A stretch of DNA of 64,000 nt from assembly GCF_001625215.2 (NCBI RefSeq), contig NC_030385.2, positions 3,775,135 through 3,839,134 on the forward strand, read 5' to 3'. Within the stretch, counting starts at the first letter, position 1. Each line of letters begins with the position of its first letter. Under the pieces are notes generated by a model. It saw nothing but the letters and a program-made list of their open reading frames with translations, was not told the DNA's origin and did no database searches. Made by a program: the position numbers and the translations under genes. Source of the DNA: Daucus carota subsp. sativus (taxonomy: Eukaryota; Streptophyta; Magnoliopsida; Apiales; Apiaceae). Positions 37,746 through 50,090 of this stretch are shown one piece after another.

Positions 37746-40700
37746 ATGGCAACTAAGGGTGGCTCTCAATTGTCCTCTGTTTTCACTTCCTTTTCTTCTC
37801 AGTCTCGACCCAGATCAATTTCCTCAAAGGTATGATTTTTATTACAATTCCATCTTGTTCCATGCTTTATTTCCCTTAAAGATTGTTTCTTTTTCACTCA
37901 ATGCTTGTCTTTTTTCGATTTTGAGCTATTGTAATCAAACAGTTCTCAGTTGTTCTATATTATAATGTATGTTGGTAGTCAGGGAATGTTGTTAACTTTT
38001 AGATAGTATTGTCTTTATATTGCGATATCTATGGTTTATGCTGTGTTATGTTGTTGCATTAGGCATTTGGGAAGTGGGGACCTTGCATTTCGAGGTGTCT
38101 TAAGTTATACAAGGTTTTACGCATGATTTTCAGAATTTTAATAGGAGGTGTGTTGCGTTATTCGTATGTTGAAAATAATATCTGGACGACACTTAACAGG
38201 ACTAGTAGTTGTGGTACTGTACCTATTTTCATGTGGGATATTAGTTTGATGTGATTTTTGTTTTCCAAGTCGACTACAAATGATACTAACATTGATGGCT
38301 CTGTTTGTTGTATTTATGACGGTGAACTGTGTTTCTTTCGGTTTATATCTGGTTTACCCCATGTTTTTAAGATCTCAAAAGAAGAGTGTATTGGAACTTT
38401 AACCTCATTCCAATAAGATTTCGTTCTTGAACAATTACTCCATATTTTCCATTGAACCACGTTATTTTTTCTCTGTGTTAGTATAAGTGGCTTATTTTTA
38501 CCCACAATTATTTTTCTTGATGCGTGGGGGTTCAGTAGTGAACCTAGTACTATTTTGTCATCTTTTTAAGGATAGTACAAATTCTTTGTCTTCAGGTGAA
38601 TTTATCACTAAAGTTGTTTGGATGCCAGCTGGACAAGCCGCAGAGAAATTTTAGAGGTTAGCACTTCTAATTGCTATATTGCATCCATCTATGCAATATT
38701 ATCAATATTTGATGCAGAGTAGCTATTTGATGCCTCTCTTAGCCGGAGGTTCTAAAATATTTCATTTTGAATTCTATTTCAAATGTTGTATTGTTTACCA
38801 TTCCTCTTCTTGATAGGTTAAGTCTCATTAGAATGAGTGGTTAAGTGTTATTGGGATGATTATCATTAAATAAAGCCTCTAGGCGACAGTTATGTTTCCA
38901 TAAGTTTGATTTTGCAGTTAAGACACTTAATTGTTGATCTGGTTAAGTCCATGTTTTGAACACTGTTATTTTTTGCCTTCCAATTCTGACTTGTGCAATC
39001 TTATCAAGTAGTGAGTTCGTGCCTAATAGTACCCAAAATGTTGAAAGCAAAGAAAGGATTTGCAAAGAGGCAATGTATATTATCTACTTCGTCAGAAGAA
39101 GTAGCACAGTATAGTGATGTTGAATCAGATGCTTCAGATCAAGAACAAGATGATAATCTCACTGAAGAAGCATCTTCTGCCTACGCTGAAGGAGGTGGAG
39201 GAAAGCCAGGTCTTATTTCCTTTTATAATCATCCTTACAAACTAGAAGCAAATGTACTTAAATACAGTACTAACAGCAATCAAAGCAAAGTGCTGTGGTT
39301 TGTCGGCCCTGCTGTTCTTGTTGCCTCTTTTGTTTTTCCTTCCCTTTACCTCCGCAGGATACTTTCTACTGTCTTTGAGGACTCTTTGTTAACAGGTTCA
39401 AAATCTTCACTTTATAGCTACTTCTTAACATGTACACTATTGTCTTATGTTCGTAGCCAATTTTCTTAATGGACACAGAAAGTGATTGAATCATGAAGCA
39501 CGGGAAAAATGGGGTTTTGGAGGGAACGACTGTTATATATATGTACAGGGTCCAATATACAAACCATGTAAATTTACAACTGAGCAAATTTGCATGATTC
39601 ACTATATATAACCCTGTAAAATACATCAATTAACAGAAATAAGATTCATAGTAGAAATTTTGACACATAAATTTCAGTTAACAATACATGTATGATTGAC
39701 AAGGAATACTGAACAAGGGTCATTATATAACACAATAAGATGCATTCAAAATACAAATTAATTTAGTGATTTTCAGGTTTGTTAGGCCAACTTCTGTTCG
39801 TATTTGAACTGCCGCCTATATATATTACAAATTTATTAAATCTGAATGTTTTGGTTAGTTCTTGCCAGATTTTGACATTCATGAAGGACTATATTATTCT
39901 ATGAGTGTCCTAGTAAACTAATTCAGTGTAAGCTGACTATTATGTCACCAGTATGTATGTGAAAAACATTATATATGTATGCTTTTTCTAAGATTGTAAT
40001 TTAATGGTTAGTATCTGTGCTTTGTCTTGATGAATAACCCATACCTCTCTCTGCAGATTTCCTCATCCTATTCTTTACAGAAGCTCTCTTTTACTGTGGG
40101 GCTGCGCTGTTTCTTTTTATAATAGACCATTTACAAAGGCCTGTAGAGCAGAAAATAACTACAAATAATAGAAACCCCCCGCCCGAGCGGGAGTACCAAA
40201 TCACTTCAGTTGCTGTCCTGGTACTTAGTCTTGTAATACCAATGGTAACTATGGGTCTGGTTTGGCCGTGGACAGGTCCTGCAGCTTCTGCTACACTTGC
40301 TCCTTACCTTGTTGGTATTGTTGTGCAATTTGCATTTGAGCAGTATGCAAGATATGTGAAATCACCATCATATCCTGTTGTTCCTGTGATCTTCCAGGTA
40401 ACAACCATTGCTAAAAATTGACTCAATTTGGTGAAGGGTACTTGAAAAGTAGAATAGATGGTTTTGTTAGGTAATTTAACGAATGGTAAGAAATAATTTA
40501 TTCTAGTTGTCGATGTATTTAAATTGCTGGAATAATTAATGTTATGCTTTGAGCCTTTTAAATTGTATGTCTTAGAATAGAGTTAGTAAACTCAGCAACC
40601 AATATCTCTACTCTTTAAGCCGAAGTCATTAGAGTCAAGTAGATATGTTTGATGATTATCTAATTAAAGGTGGATTCCGATTGGGGCATGGTACTTAAGC

Positions 40701-41520
40701 AAGCAATAGTTGTTTACTTCTGCAAGAAATTATGCTTATCCTAAACACCAGTACTGAATGTTCATTGGGTACACTACTGAATGTACTTCAGTGCCTTGGG
40801 GTAATCTGTTTTTGGATCGAGATACCCACTTCAATCTTACAGATCGAAATAAATTATGACTAGATAAATGATCCTTGTAAAAGAGACCCACTAATTCCTT
40901 TAAATATTGTGTGACTAGGCGAATGATCCTTGTGAAAGCGACCCACCTACACAAGGTTGGAAAGAAGGATAGTAAGGCAAACATTATTTATTGGGCCTCA
41001 ATCTTTTACTTGGTGCATCATATTTTAATTTTAGTGCATGGTCAGAATGACCCTAGAATGCATATCTTTTAAGTTAATACTTGTTCAGGCTGTTTACTCC
41101 TTATTAAAATCCTAGAAGACATGATTGATAGTACTTCCATGTAGCGCCTAGTCGTAATTCTGCCTTTTTAATTAGTAGCTGAGTCCGGGCAACTATGATA
41201 TGATTTTTGTATAGAAATATCTTTTTGATTGAATTTTCTGACTCTGCTGAGAGAGCCGGATATATTCTGAACTGAACAAGTCTAATCTTCAAAATGCTTT
41301 GCAGGTGTATAGATTGCATCAGTTGAATAGAGCAGCGCAACTGGTTACAGCTCTTTCATTTACAGTGAGAGGAGCTGAGATGACAACACACAACATAGCA
41401 ATCAATAGTTCATTGGGTACACTACTGAATGTACTTCAGTGCCTTGGGGTAATCTGTATTTGGTCCCTTTCGAGCTTCCTTATGAGGTTTTTGCCCTCTG
41501 CCATCATTACTGAGCAGTAA
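37746..41520 (+). CDS. Plastid-targeted multi-pass membrane protein of unknown function
   Basis: Five exons, 37746-37829, 38596-38656, 39009-39395, 40057-40397 and 41305-41520, give 362 residues with all phases joining. The N-terminus is Ser/Arg-rich and lacks acidic residues for about 60 positions (SSVFTSFSSQSRPRSISSK), which fits a chloroplast transit peptide. An acidic linker follows (VESDASDQEQDDNLTEEASS). Then come about five hydrophobic segments: VLWFVGPAVLVASFVFPSL, FLILFFTEALFYCGAALFLF, VAVLVLSLVIPMVTMGLV, an ATLAPYLVGIVVQFAFEQ segment and a C-terminal VICIWSLSSFLMRFL. I recall Arabidopsis proteins of this shape labelled as ribonuclease BN-like or unknown, but cannot confirm the match and assign no function. 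Intron 4 contains a copy of part of exon 5. Confidence 0.75.
40757..40816 (+). repeat. Exon-5 fragment duplicated inside intron 4
   Basis: TTCATTGGGTACACTACTGA through GTGCCTTGGGGTAATCTGT at about 40760-40810 repeats the coding sequence at about 41410-41456 of exon 5 nearly without change. It is not flanked by a usable acceptor and donor. A second small repeat (AATGATCCTTGTGAAAGCGA and its copy) follows at about 40868 and 40922. Confidence 0.8.
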
Positions 41521-42155
41521 GATGTGAGTGTGTGACTTTTACTCCCTGCGGTAGAGGCACATTGGCGGTTAAATTAATTGGTTCTTTAAGCTGTTCTTTG
41601 AAGCTCTGATGATTCTGAATAGAGATCTTTTTAGCAAAATTTTTAGTGTATCATTTAGCTGACAGAGAAGTGACTGTTGCTGTTTACAGTGAATGTTGGC
41701 CTCTCATGGAGGCACGGAAGCAGTTTTAACTGTCAAAAATAAAATTATTTTTTAATTGCTGGTATATATGAAGGTCCTGATTTAAAGCTCAAAATCTGCT
41801 CTGGAGAAGTGATTGGTCTGTCAAAGCTAGGAAAAAAGTACTGCTATTTCTCTGAGTGTCATTGTATAGCAAAAACAAAATCTTGTAACCAACAGTTTTT
41901 TTCGCAGCAATATTTTTGTTAGAAATTCGTTCTTTCTGTCCAGCTGGTACCATATTATTCTTAGCTTCTGCAGGATTTCCGACACCTAGCTTGCTATTGA
42001 TACATGAAGTTATAGCTAGTTTGCAATTGGAGTCTGTTATTTTGATCAAAATTTACTTGAGAAGAATATATATTAAAAGAGTAGTGTTACTGGTTTATGT
42101 GTGTACACAGGTCTTATTATTATTAGTATCATTATTATGAGGGTCCAGGTTATGC
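41521..42155. other. Intergenic, 3' UTR of the plastid protein gene
   Basis: No coding region, RNA gene or bounded repeat recognised. Confidence 0.5.
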
Positions 42156-42379
42156 TAGGGGCCTGTTAAAAATCATACAGTTTCCTGGCCGTTGGATGGC
42201 AGCCAGGATTAAAACAAAATTTTAGTATGTCTAGCGCTTTCTTTATGTCCAGCACTAGACGGGGGAAACCCATTTTTCCCCCGGCCAGCGCCAAGAAAGC
42301 GCTGGACATACTAAAATTTTGTTTTAATCCTGGCCGCTGGATATGTATCCAACGGCCTATGATTTTTAACAGGCCCCCC
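42156..42379. mobile_element. Fold-back MITE, near-perfect palindrome
   Basis: About 224 bp. GGGGCCTGTTAAAAATCATA on the left is mirrored by TATGATTTTTAACAGGCCCC on the right. The arms continue through AGCGCTTTCTT and GTCCAGC to a short centre (GGGGGAAACCCATTTTTCCC). No convincing target duplication was seen. Superfamily unknown. Confidence 0.75.
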
Positions 42380-44848
42380 ACCCATTATTATTACTAACGA
42401 GTGAAACCAATCATATATTATCAACTAGATTTGGGATATTCTAAAACAGACAAGTGTACATGTAAAATTTTACAATCTGTGAGAGCTCAAAACATCAAAT
42501 GCATTGTTAGATGTGCAGAAAGTTGTTGGATTTGATATATTTTCTGCAGTATGTGTTGTTCATATGCAATCACTGGTAACATAAAAAAATAATACAAGAG
42601 GTGATGTGCATGTAGAACAGATCCTGCAAACAAAACATATTTTTGGACCCTCTGTCCCAATTTTTTACTTTTTGGCCAAAAAGATTTCATATTACATATT
42701 GTTTAGACAGATAGAAATATAATTTATTTTGTTAACTAGAGTAGGCTACCAAAGCCACATGACTTAAGGTCACAAGTCATAATAAGCCCAAGTCAACTTC
42801 TTATATCCAAATTAAATACTGTAAAGGATAACCTGTGTGTGATTAGTAGAGATGCAAGATCTGTATTCTGATTTGGGTTTCAGGTCCATTTTCAACAAAC
42901 AATTATAAATTGCTATAAGAAAGAATTTTTTGATAGTTCTTGTCCCTTCTGTAGGAGTAGTTATTCTATAACAAAAAAGTGTTATGACTTCCTAATCACT
43001 GTTATAATAATCTCCAATTATCAACCTTCTACTTTGGATTTATGTCTTCCTTATAATTTCTTAATCTTTTCTTGTAGCAGCATAATTACTTCTTATTCTA
43101 AATTCTTAGAGTTGGTATGGTTTAGGTGAGTTTCTAATTGTTTCTACTTCAAGTGGAAGATTATACATAAAGCCTAGATTATGAAGAAGACAAAAACCCT
43201 TAAATTGAATGACCCATATGTGTTGAGTTGGTTGGACAATAATCAGTCTATGAGCTTAATAATAACTCTATGCTTTGTGTATGTTTCAATAAAAAAAAGT
43301 AGGTGAAAGTGAAAAATAAAGCAGAAGGTTGGATTTTTTGTGTGAAGGTAATTTTTACAGACAACCTTGAATTCTAGAGCATGCATATTTGCAAAGTGGA
43401 AGTAATTGTCAGATATGCAAGTGACTAAAGCACTGGGGTAATGTTTATCTTGCTGTATGAAAAACTTTGCTTCTTTGTCTGGGGCTCTTGGGGGGACAGT
43501 TTCAGTGGGCTATAAGTTATATGTTGATCATAACCGAAACCAAACATATCCCGTATATCTCATATCTCATCAGTAACTGTGGTCCGGGATATTTATCAGT
43601 TATCACCTACTATAAGGAGTAAAGAGACTGTTTTCGTGAATACCTGAGTCCTACTTGTCGACTGAATACATAGTTGCTTGTCTTATAATAAATTAATCGC
43701 TGAAAAAGGGGCGAAGATAGAGCTAGTAACCATGAAAACCAAGTAACATAGATGTTCCTAATCTGAGGAAAATTATTCTTGATGTCAACTTCTTTATCTT
43801 TACATGGTTTGTATTTTCTTCGGAGAATCTTGTTCTTTATATTCCATTCTCTTTGCGTGTGTTAATAAATCGTGTCTCGTTAGCTCAATTCTAATACATT
43901 TCCTGCTAGAGGATAAATAGATTTTACTTCTTAAATCCTGAATTTCAGATTGACAAACTGATGCTGGTCTCCACTATTCTAGAATTCTATTCATGTGGTT
44001 GGTTATCTCCTGTGTTTTCTTCTTATTGTTAAGTACAGATTAGGTGAGAGTTGGTAATTTAGGGAGAGTTAATATCACAATTATAGCAAAACTCCATACT
44101 TGACTCTTTGAGGGGATGTGGCACCAAAAGTCTCCTCAATTCATGATGATAATTAATTGTTATGAAACTATCAATAAATCCAAGTCAAAAGCTTCTTAAT
44201 GAATGATGAACAAGGGTAAATTACTGTAGATTTAATTGATTGCACCATCAAGTAGTCTAGTTAATCTCTCTGTTGTGAAAGGATGATATCATTTTGATGC
44301 TATTGTGATGCATGCAACCTCAACAAGTAGTATAGTGGAATTATACCTAGTAACTTGAAAGTTTGTGGTTTGTTTGTCTACGTCTCTTACAAGTCCAACT
44401 CAATCTAATAGTTAGGAGTATATTCAGATGAATCTTACATGTCTTTCCTTGGTAGAAACTAGAATGATGTCTAATCTTTATGTATGTATTGATATATAGA
44501 AAAACAACACAAATACAGCCCTTAGACAGAGCCCCACAGTTTTTTCTCAGGCACAAGTTGGAGTCCCCAGTAGCTTTTTGCTTATTTTTTTCTGCATGGC
44601 CATCACAGCACCTTATCTTCGTACATTTTCCATTTGAAAAGCTATAGGAACATGCTCCATAGTTTCATGATTGTCTTTACAAGGATAAAAAAATATCGGC
44701 AACCTTTTCAAGAAGATAAAAATATAGAGAAGCAAAGTCGAGGGGAAAGGTTTTATGTTTAGTTAATTATGCAGTTAATTGCATGCATAGGCACATAATT
44801 ACTGTTAAATTTTCTTGACAGGATGATTAGGAGCCCCACATACAAACC
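42380..44848. other. Long intergenic stretch, nothing recognised
   Basis: AT-rich sequence with scattered short open frames in no consistent family. I find no RNA gene or bounded transposon. Confidence 0.5.
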
Positions 44849-44855
44849 TATATAA
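44849..44855 (+). promoter_or_regulatory. Probable TATA box of the LRR receptor-like protein gene
   Basis: TATATAA about 200 bp upstream of the ATG at 45050, followed by a leader with a very short ATG frame near 44982. Positional evidence only. Confidence 0.4.
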
Positions 44856-45049
44856 CCCTGCTGGTCTTTAAAGTTTAGTAAACCCATCTTTGTTCAATGT
44901 GGATTAGTTCTTAAATAAAGTTATACCTCTGAAATCTTCTTGTCATCCTAAGTCTGTCAAGCTTGATCATATTTTTTTCATGATCATGTCACTGTGAGAC
45001 TCTTTCTATCATATCTGATAACTTGAAATCTTTGAAAGGCAGCAACCAA

Positions 45050-47920
45050 ATGTGTTATTTGATGTTCATTTTCTCTTTACTTGGTGCCATTTCTGTGGTC
45101 ACTCTTGCTGGTGATCCGACTACTGATTCGTTCTGGCTTCTGAGAATTAAATCAGAACTTGTTGATCCTGAAGGAGTTCTAGAGAACTGGTCAACAAGTA
45201 ATGATTTGTGCTCTTGGAATGGATTGGTATGTTCAGAAAATCTTACTCGTATATTGGTTCTGAATCTCACAGGTTCAGGATTATCTGGTTCTATATCTTC
45301 TGAATTGTCTCGTCTCACTTCACTACAAACAATTGATTTGTCAATGAATGATCTCACTGGCGCAATTCCTCCAGAGCTTGGGCAGCTTCAGAATCTGAAG
45401 GAACTACTTCTGTATTCAAATTCTCTCTCCGGTGTGATTCCTCCAGAGATAGGTCTTTTGAAGAAACTGCAAGTTCTGAGGATTGGAGATAACATGTTAT
45501 CGGGACAAATTCTTCCTGTCATTGGCAATTTGAGTGAGTTGAGAAATTTGGGACTTGCTTATTGCCAACTTAATGGAAGCATTCCGATTGAAATTGGTAA
45601 TTTGAAATATCTAAATTCTCTGGACTTGCAGAACAACAGTCTCAGCGGTCTCATACCACAAGAGCTAAGTGGCTGCATACAGCTTCAGAGATTTACAGCA
45701 GCAAACAATAGGCTTGAAGGAGAAATTCCTGCTTCGATGGGAAATCTTAAATCATTGCAGATATTGAATTTAGCTAATAACAGTCTTTCTGGATCAATTC
45801 CTATTGAGTTGTGTGATCTCTCCAATTTACAATACTTGAACTTACTAGGAAACAGACTGAGTGGGTCAATCCCATCGGAAATCAACCAACTGAGCCAGCT
45901 CGTGAGTCTAGACTTGTCAAGCAATAATCTGCTAGGAGCCATTGTGCTCAATTCCCAAATGAGGAACCTCGAGGCTCTAGCTCTATCTGATAATTCTTTG
46001 ACTGGTAGCATTCCCGCCAACCTTTGTGGTAAAGATTCAAACTTGCAATACATTTTTCTGTCACAGAATAATTTATCTGGAAACTTTCCATTGGAGCTAC
46101 TGAACTGTTCTTTACTTCAAGAAGTTGATCTCTCTGACAACAACTTCGAGGGAGAACTGCCAGCTGGTTTGGACAGACTAGAGCATCTGACAGATCTTGC
46201 ACTAAACAACAACAGCTTCACAGGAAGTCTACCTCCTCAAGTTGGTAACTTGAGTTACTTGATGACACTTTTTCTTTTTGGAAACAAGATGACAGGTAGA
46301 ATTCCAGTTGAAGTTGGGAAATTACAACACTTGAGCATTTTATATCTCTATGAGAACCAGATGTCAGGAAGTATACCAGTAGAGATTACAAACTGCTCAA
46401 GCTTAACTGAGATTGACTTTTTTGGGAACCATTTTTCAGGTTCCATTCCTTCAACAATTGGGAAACTTACTAATCTGAAATTCCTTCTTCTGAGGCAAAA
46501 TGATTTGTCAGGGACCCTTCCTCCAAGTTTAGGATACTGCAAAAAGCTTCAAAGATTAGTTTTGGCTGATAACAAGCTCTCAGGGTCACTGCCCCCAACA
46601 TTCAGATTCCTTTCTGACCTTTTTCTAATCACTCTTTACAATAACTCATTTGAAGGTCCTCTTCCTGAATCTCTTTATCTTTTGAAGAACCTCAACATCA
46701 TTAATTTTTCTCACAACAGATTCACTGGTAGCATAGTTCCCCTTTCTGGCTCGACTTCTCTCTCCGTATTGGACCTGACAAACAATAGCTTCTCAGGTCC
46801 TATTCCTTCAAGACTAGCCATGTCGAAAAATCTGACCCGGCTGCGCCTTGCACATAATTTTTTCACAGGCTACATTCCTTCTGAATTTGGCCAGATCAGT
46901 ATGCTCAGCTTTCTTGATTTGTCATTCAACAATTTCTCCGGAGAACTGCCTCCCCAGCTATCTAAATGTGAAAAGTTTGCTCATCTTCTGCTCAACAATA
47001 ATCAATTTTCTGGCATGATTCCCACATGGTTAGGAGGCTTGCAAGAACTCGGTGAGTGTGATCTGTCAGCCAATAATTTCAATGGAACAATACCAGCAGA
47101 ACTTGGTAAGTGTTCAAAATTACTCAAGCTTTCTCTTCATAGCAACAAACTTTCAGGCAACATCCCACCAGAGATTGGAAACCTTACTTCTTTAAATGTC
47201 CTGAACCTTCAAAGAAACAATCTTTCCGGATCCATTCCTCCCACAATCCAGCAATGTAAAAAGCTCTATGAACTGAGACTCTCCAACAACATCTTATCTG
47301 GTCTAATACCACCAGAATTGAGCACACTTACCGAGCTTCAAGTGATTTTAGACCTTAGTTATAATTCCCTCTCCGGAGAAATCCCATCTTTCCTTGGAAA
47401 CCTTGTGAAATTAGAGAGACTAAACCTCTCTTTTAACCAACTTCGCGGACAAGTTCCCTATTCACTTGGAAAACTGACCAGCCTTCACATGCTCAACCTT
47501 TCAAATAACCATCTTCAAGGCCAAATCCCCTCAACTTTTTCAAGATTCCCACTAAGCACATTCTTGTCAAACGACAACTTATGCGGCCCACCATTAGTAC
47601 CCTGTTCACAATCATCTTCTTCTACTGAGAAAAAGTGGCTATCAAACAGTCAAGTAGCTGGAATTATAGTGGCCATTGTGTTTACAGCTACAGTCATATG
47701 CCTAGTATTGCTCTACATAATGCTAAGAATATGGTGCAACTGGAGAAAGGTCGCGATTTCAAGCTCAGAAAATGGTCGAAGTGAGAAAGAAAGACCAGAG
47801 GAGAAATGGGGTCATGGAAATGGTGATGCAATAAGGAGCCTTGATCAGTACTGGAATGTTAACACCATGGAAAAGAAGGGTCATTCCATGACACCATCAT
47901 GCATTTTCAACCTCGGATAA
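45050..47920 (+). CDS. LRR receptor-like protein with transmembrane helix but no kinase
   Basis: A single exon of 956 residues. The ATG at 45050 is preferred: the frame is open upstream only from a TTG at 45023, and the ATG is followed directly by a signal peptide (MFIFSLLGAISVVTLAG). An N-terminal cap with C-S-W-N-G-L-V-C leads into about 30 plant-type LRRs (L-x-G-x-I-P-x-x-(I/L)-G-N). A short cap, then a transmembrane helix (VAGIIVAIVFTATVICLVLL, about residues 880-900), follow. The roughly 70-residue cytoplasmic tail has no kinase and ends SMTPSCIFNLG. The ectodomain resembles GSO1/GSO2-type receptor kinases more than typical RLPs. The frame closes cleanly and no kinase remnants are seen in the next 1.7 kb. 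It may act as a co-receptor or decoy that needs a partner kinase such as SOBIR1; that is inference. Confidence 0.85.
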   Translation: MCYLMFIFSLLGAISVVTLAGDPTTDSFWLLRIKSELVDPEGVLENWSTSNDLCSWNGLVCSENLTRILVLNLTGSGLSGSISSELSRLTSLQTIDLSMNDLTGAIPPELGQLQNLKELLLYSNSLSGVIPPEIGLLKKLQVLRIGDNMLSGQILPVIGNLSELRNLGLAYCQLNGSIPIEIGNLKYLNSLDLQNNSLSGLIPQELSGCIQLQRFTAANNRLEGEIPASMGNLKSLQILNLANNSLSGSIPIELCDLSNLQYLNLLGNRLSGSIPSEINQLSQLVSLDLSSNNLLGAIVLNSQMRNLEALALSDNSLTGSIPANLCGKDSNLQYIFLSQNNLSGNFPLELLNCSLLQEVDLSDNNFEGELPAGLDRLEHLTDLALNNNSFTGSLPPQVGNLSYLMTLFLFGNKMTGRIPVEVGKLQHLSILYLYENQMSGSIPVEITNCSSLTEIDFFGNHFSGSIPSTIGKLTNLKFLLLRQNDLSGTLPPSLGYCKKLQRLVLADNKLSGSLPPTFRFLSDLFLITLYNNSFEGPLPESLYLLKNLNIINFSHNRFTGSIVPLSGSTSLSVLDLTNNSFSGPIPSRLAMSKNLTRLRLAHNFFTGYIPSEFGQISMLSFLDLSFNNFSGELPPQLSKCEKFAHLLLNNNQFSGMIPTWLGGLQELGECDLSANNFNGTIPAELGKCSKLLKLSLHSNKLSGNIPPEIGNLTSLNVLNLQRNNLSGSIPPTIQQCKKLYELRLSNNILSGLIPPELSTLTELQVILDLSYNSLSGEIPSFLGNLVKLERLNLSFNQLRGQVPYSLGKLTSLHMLNLSNNHLQGQIPSTFSRFPLSTFLSNDNLCGPPLVPCSQSSSSTEKKWLSNSQVAGIIVAIVFTATVICLVLLYIMLRIWCNWRKVAISSSENGRSEKERPEEKWGHGNGDAIRSLDQYWNVNTMEKKGHSMTPSCIFNLG

Positions 47921-49672
47921 ATCATCATTCGCAAGGTATTCGTTACCTTTGTTTCTAGTGTAGAATCTTGTTATTGATTCCTTGATTTGTATCAGATTTT
48001 GTTGTTTGATAATTATAGCGGTGTGTGCATGCATGGCAGTCTGTTCTCGTTATCAAGTGGATGAGTTTCAGAGCTCCATATATAATTACAGTTATGTAAA
48101 ACGGTTGTAGAATCAGTATGATTGATCTTTGACAACTCTTATATCATTTAGCTAAACTACAACTCCAGTATTGATTCTTCGCATCGTTTTTTAAGTGTAA
48201 ATGTGCTATTCTTTGACTATTTGTTCCGGGCGAAACCATTTCTGTGCAAAAGATGGTAATTTTGCTATCAAGATGTAATGATCAGTCATTTTCTCCTGAT
48301 CTTCGTGCACCATCCATCTATAAATAAATTTTAGACTATGCAATATGGATTCAAAGAGAACCAATACTAAAAATGAAACCACTAAGGTTCGGCTGGGAAA
48401 CTCTTTTTTACATAATTTTTTAGGATCTAAATTTAAATTGCATCGTTATGTGTTCAAAAATAATTTCTAAATATAATAGACAAATAAAACATATTTTTCA
48501 TGTATGATTATGCTGCAGAACTCTAACTATAAATAAAATAATGATTTTAAAATTCTATAACTAATGTTTGTCCGTGAAACATTACCCTATAATGTAATCT
48601 GTGCAGCTAAATAATAAGATGTATATACCGAGCAACACTCAACAAACGAATTTGATTGATATAAAATAAAAAGTGTCAATCATAAATTAAGTTCAAACTT
48701 TGACAAGATAAAATATGCTTTACTCAATGAAATTGACCGAAAATGCACTTAAATTATAACCAAACCAAACATACTCAATATATCAATATATCTGAGCTTT
48801 GTCTTCAAAGAGCTCCACAATATTTCAAACCTCCTCTCGCTAATGCATCTGTCAATTTCTGAGCTGAACCTTACTCTTAAAGCATAACACCATAATACTC
48901 ATAATCTCAACAAACCACGAGACCGAGTCTCAACTACTCCAGTACGCCGTCTCCAAGCATTCTTATCTACCGTTATAGCACCTGTGAGATTCAAGGCTTC
49001 TATGTCCAAACTTAATTGATCAGCTCATGTCTGCCAAGGCCGACTTCTTTTCTCTTGTCCCGAACTGATATGTGTTCGACTCTCCTAACCGGTTCTTTTG
49101 GCCCCAACCGATATGTGTTCGGCTCTCCTAACCGGTGCTGAGTTACATTTGCGCCGAACATGTTTATACCAACGTAAACGTCCCTCCCTTATCATTTTAG
49201 ATATAGACTCAACACCTTAAAAATGTCGAAAAGTAACATTCGGTATATGATCTGTAACCTGTCATATTATAAAATTTTCATAAATACAGAAGAAATCATG
49301 CCCTAAAGGGTTTTATCAATAATATGACATCCAAAATAATCACCTGCTTTCTAAATATATACTATAAATTAAAATACTCCCTTCTTTAATATTTGTATGT
49401 TTTAACTCATCATCAGGTAGTTTGAAGTGTTCTTACCGTTTAGTTAAATATATTATATTCAAAATTAAATATCATAAATAAAATATCAAAACAATTATTA
49501 ATTTTAAAATAATATAAAATCTGAAATCCTACACAGAAAACCCATTTTAGAAAACAGATGATTCAATATAATGAATTTTTGCTCCCAAATATTTATATCT
49601 TCTTCAGGCAGTATAAATCATTTTTTATTGGGTGACCTTTAAAAAAGAAGTTAACAAGTGTCACACATCAAT
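47921..49672. other. Intergenic, no gene
   Basis: 3' UTR of the receptor-like protein gene, then AT-rich DNA. GATATGTGTTCG(A/G)CTCTCCT followed by AACCGGT occurs twice in tandem at about 49068 and 49118. Nothing else is recognised. Confidence 0.5.
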
Positions 49673-49744
49673 GGTTCTATGGTCTAGCGGTTAGGACATT
49701 GGACTCTGAATCCAGTAACCCGAGTTCAATTCTCGGTAGAACCT
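49673..49744 (+). tRNA. tRNA-Gln (anticodon CUG)
   Basis: A 72-nt cloverleaf. The acceptor stem GGTTCTA pairs with TAGAACC. The D arm has GGTCTAGCGGTTAGGAC and the anticodon loop is CTCTGAA (anticodon CTG). The T arm is CCGAGTTCAATTCTCGG. There is no intron. A run of T starts at 49746, the RNA polymerase III terminator. CAA precedes the 5' end, common upstream of plant tRNA genes. Confidence 0.95.
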
Positions 49745-50090
49745 CTTTTTTCCACATTTTTCCAAAATCACCAGAAAGACAGTTCATCCATGCTTTCCAA
49801 TCTTATTTACATACATCAAATTTCATATTGCTCATTACTAACATATTTATTTTCCTTGGCGATTCTTCAGTAAGGTAACTTTCTCTGCAACACTTTCACT
49901 TATATATATTTGCTCACTGTTGCTTAAAACCTCTAGTTTTCCCAAATTTAAAACATCTAGAAGATTCCAGAGCTAAGCTATGCGCACAAAGTGTTTGACA
50001 AAACGCCTGAGTGGATTAAATTTATAATTTTGTTTTGAATATTGAATGTGTTTCTCATACATTTAACTATTCTATTTGATCTTGTTAGAA
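49745..50090. other. Spacer between tRNA-Gln and the DPH7 gene
   Basis: Pol III terminator T-run at its start, then the presumed promoter and leader of the DPH7 gene. No other feature is seen. Confidence 0.5.

Noticed and set aside
45023..45049. Start of the LRR protein at a TTG
   Set aside because: Not an ATG; the ATG at 45050 leads directly into the signal peptide.
47921..49672. Missing kinase exon for the LRR protein
   Set aside because: No kinase motif (glycine loop, HRD, DFG) was found in any frame that I read here.
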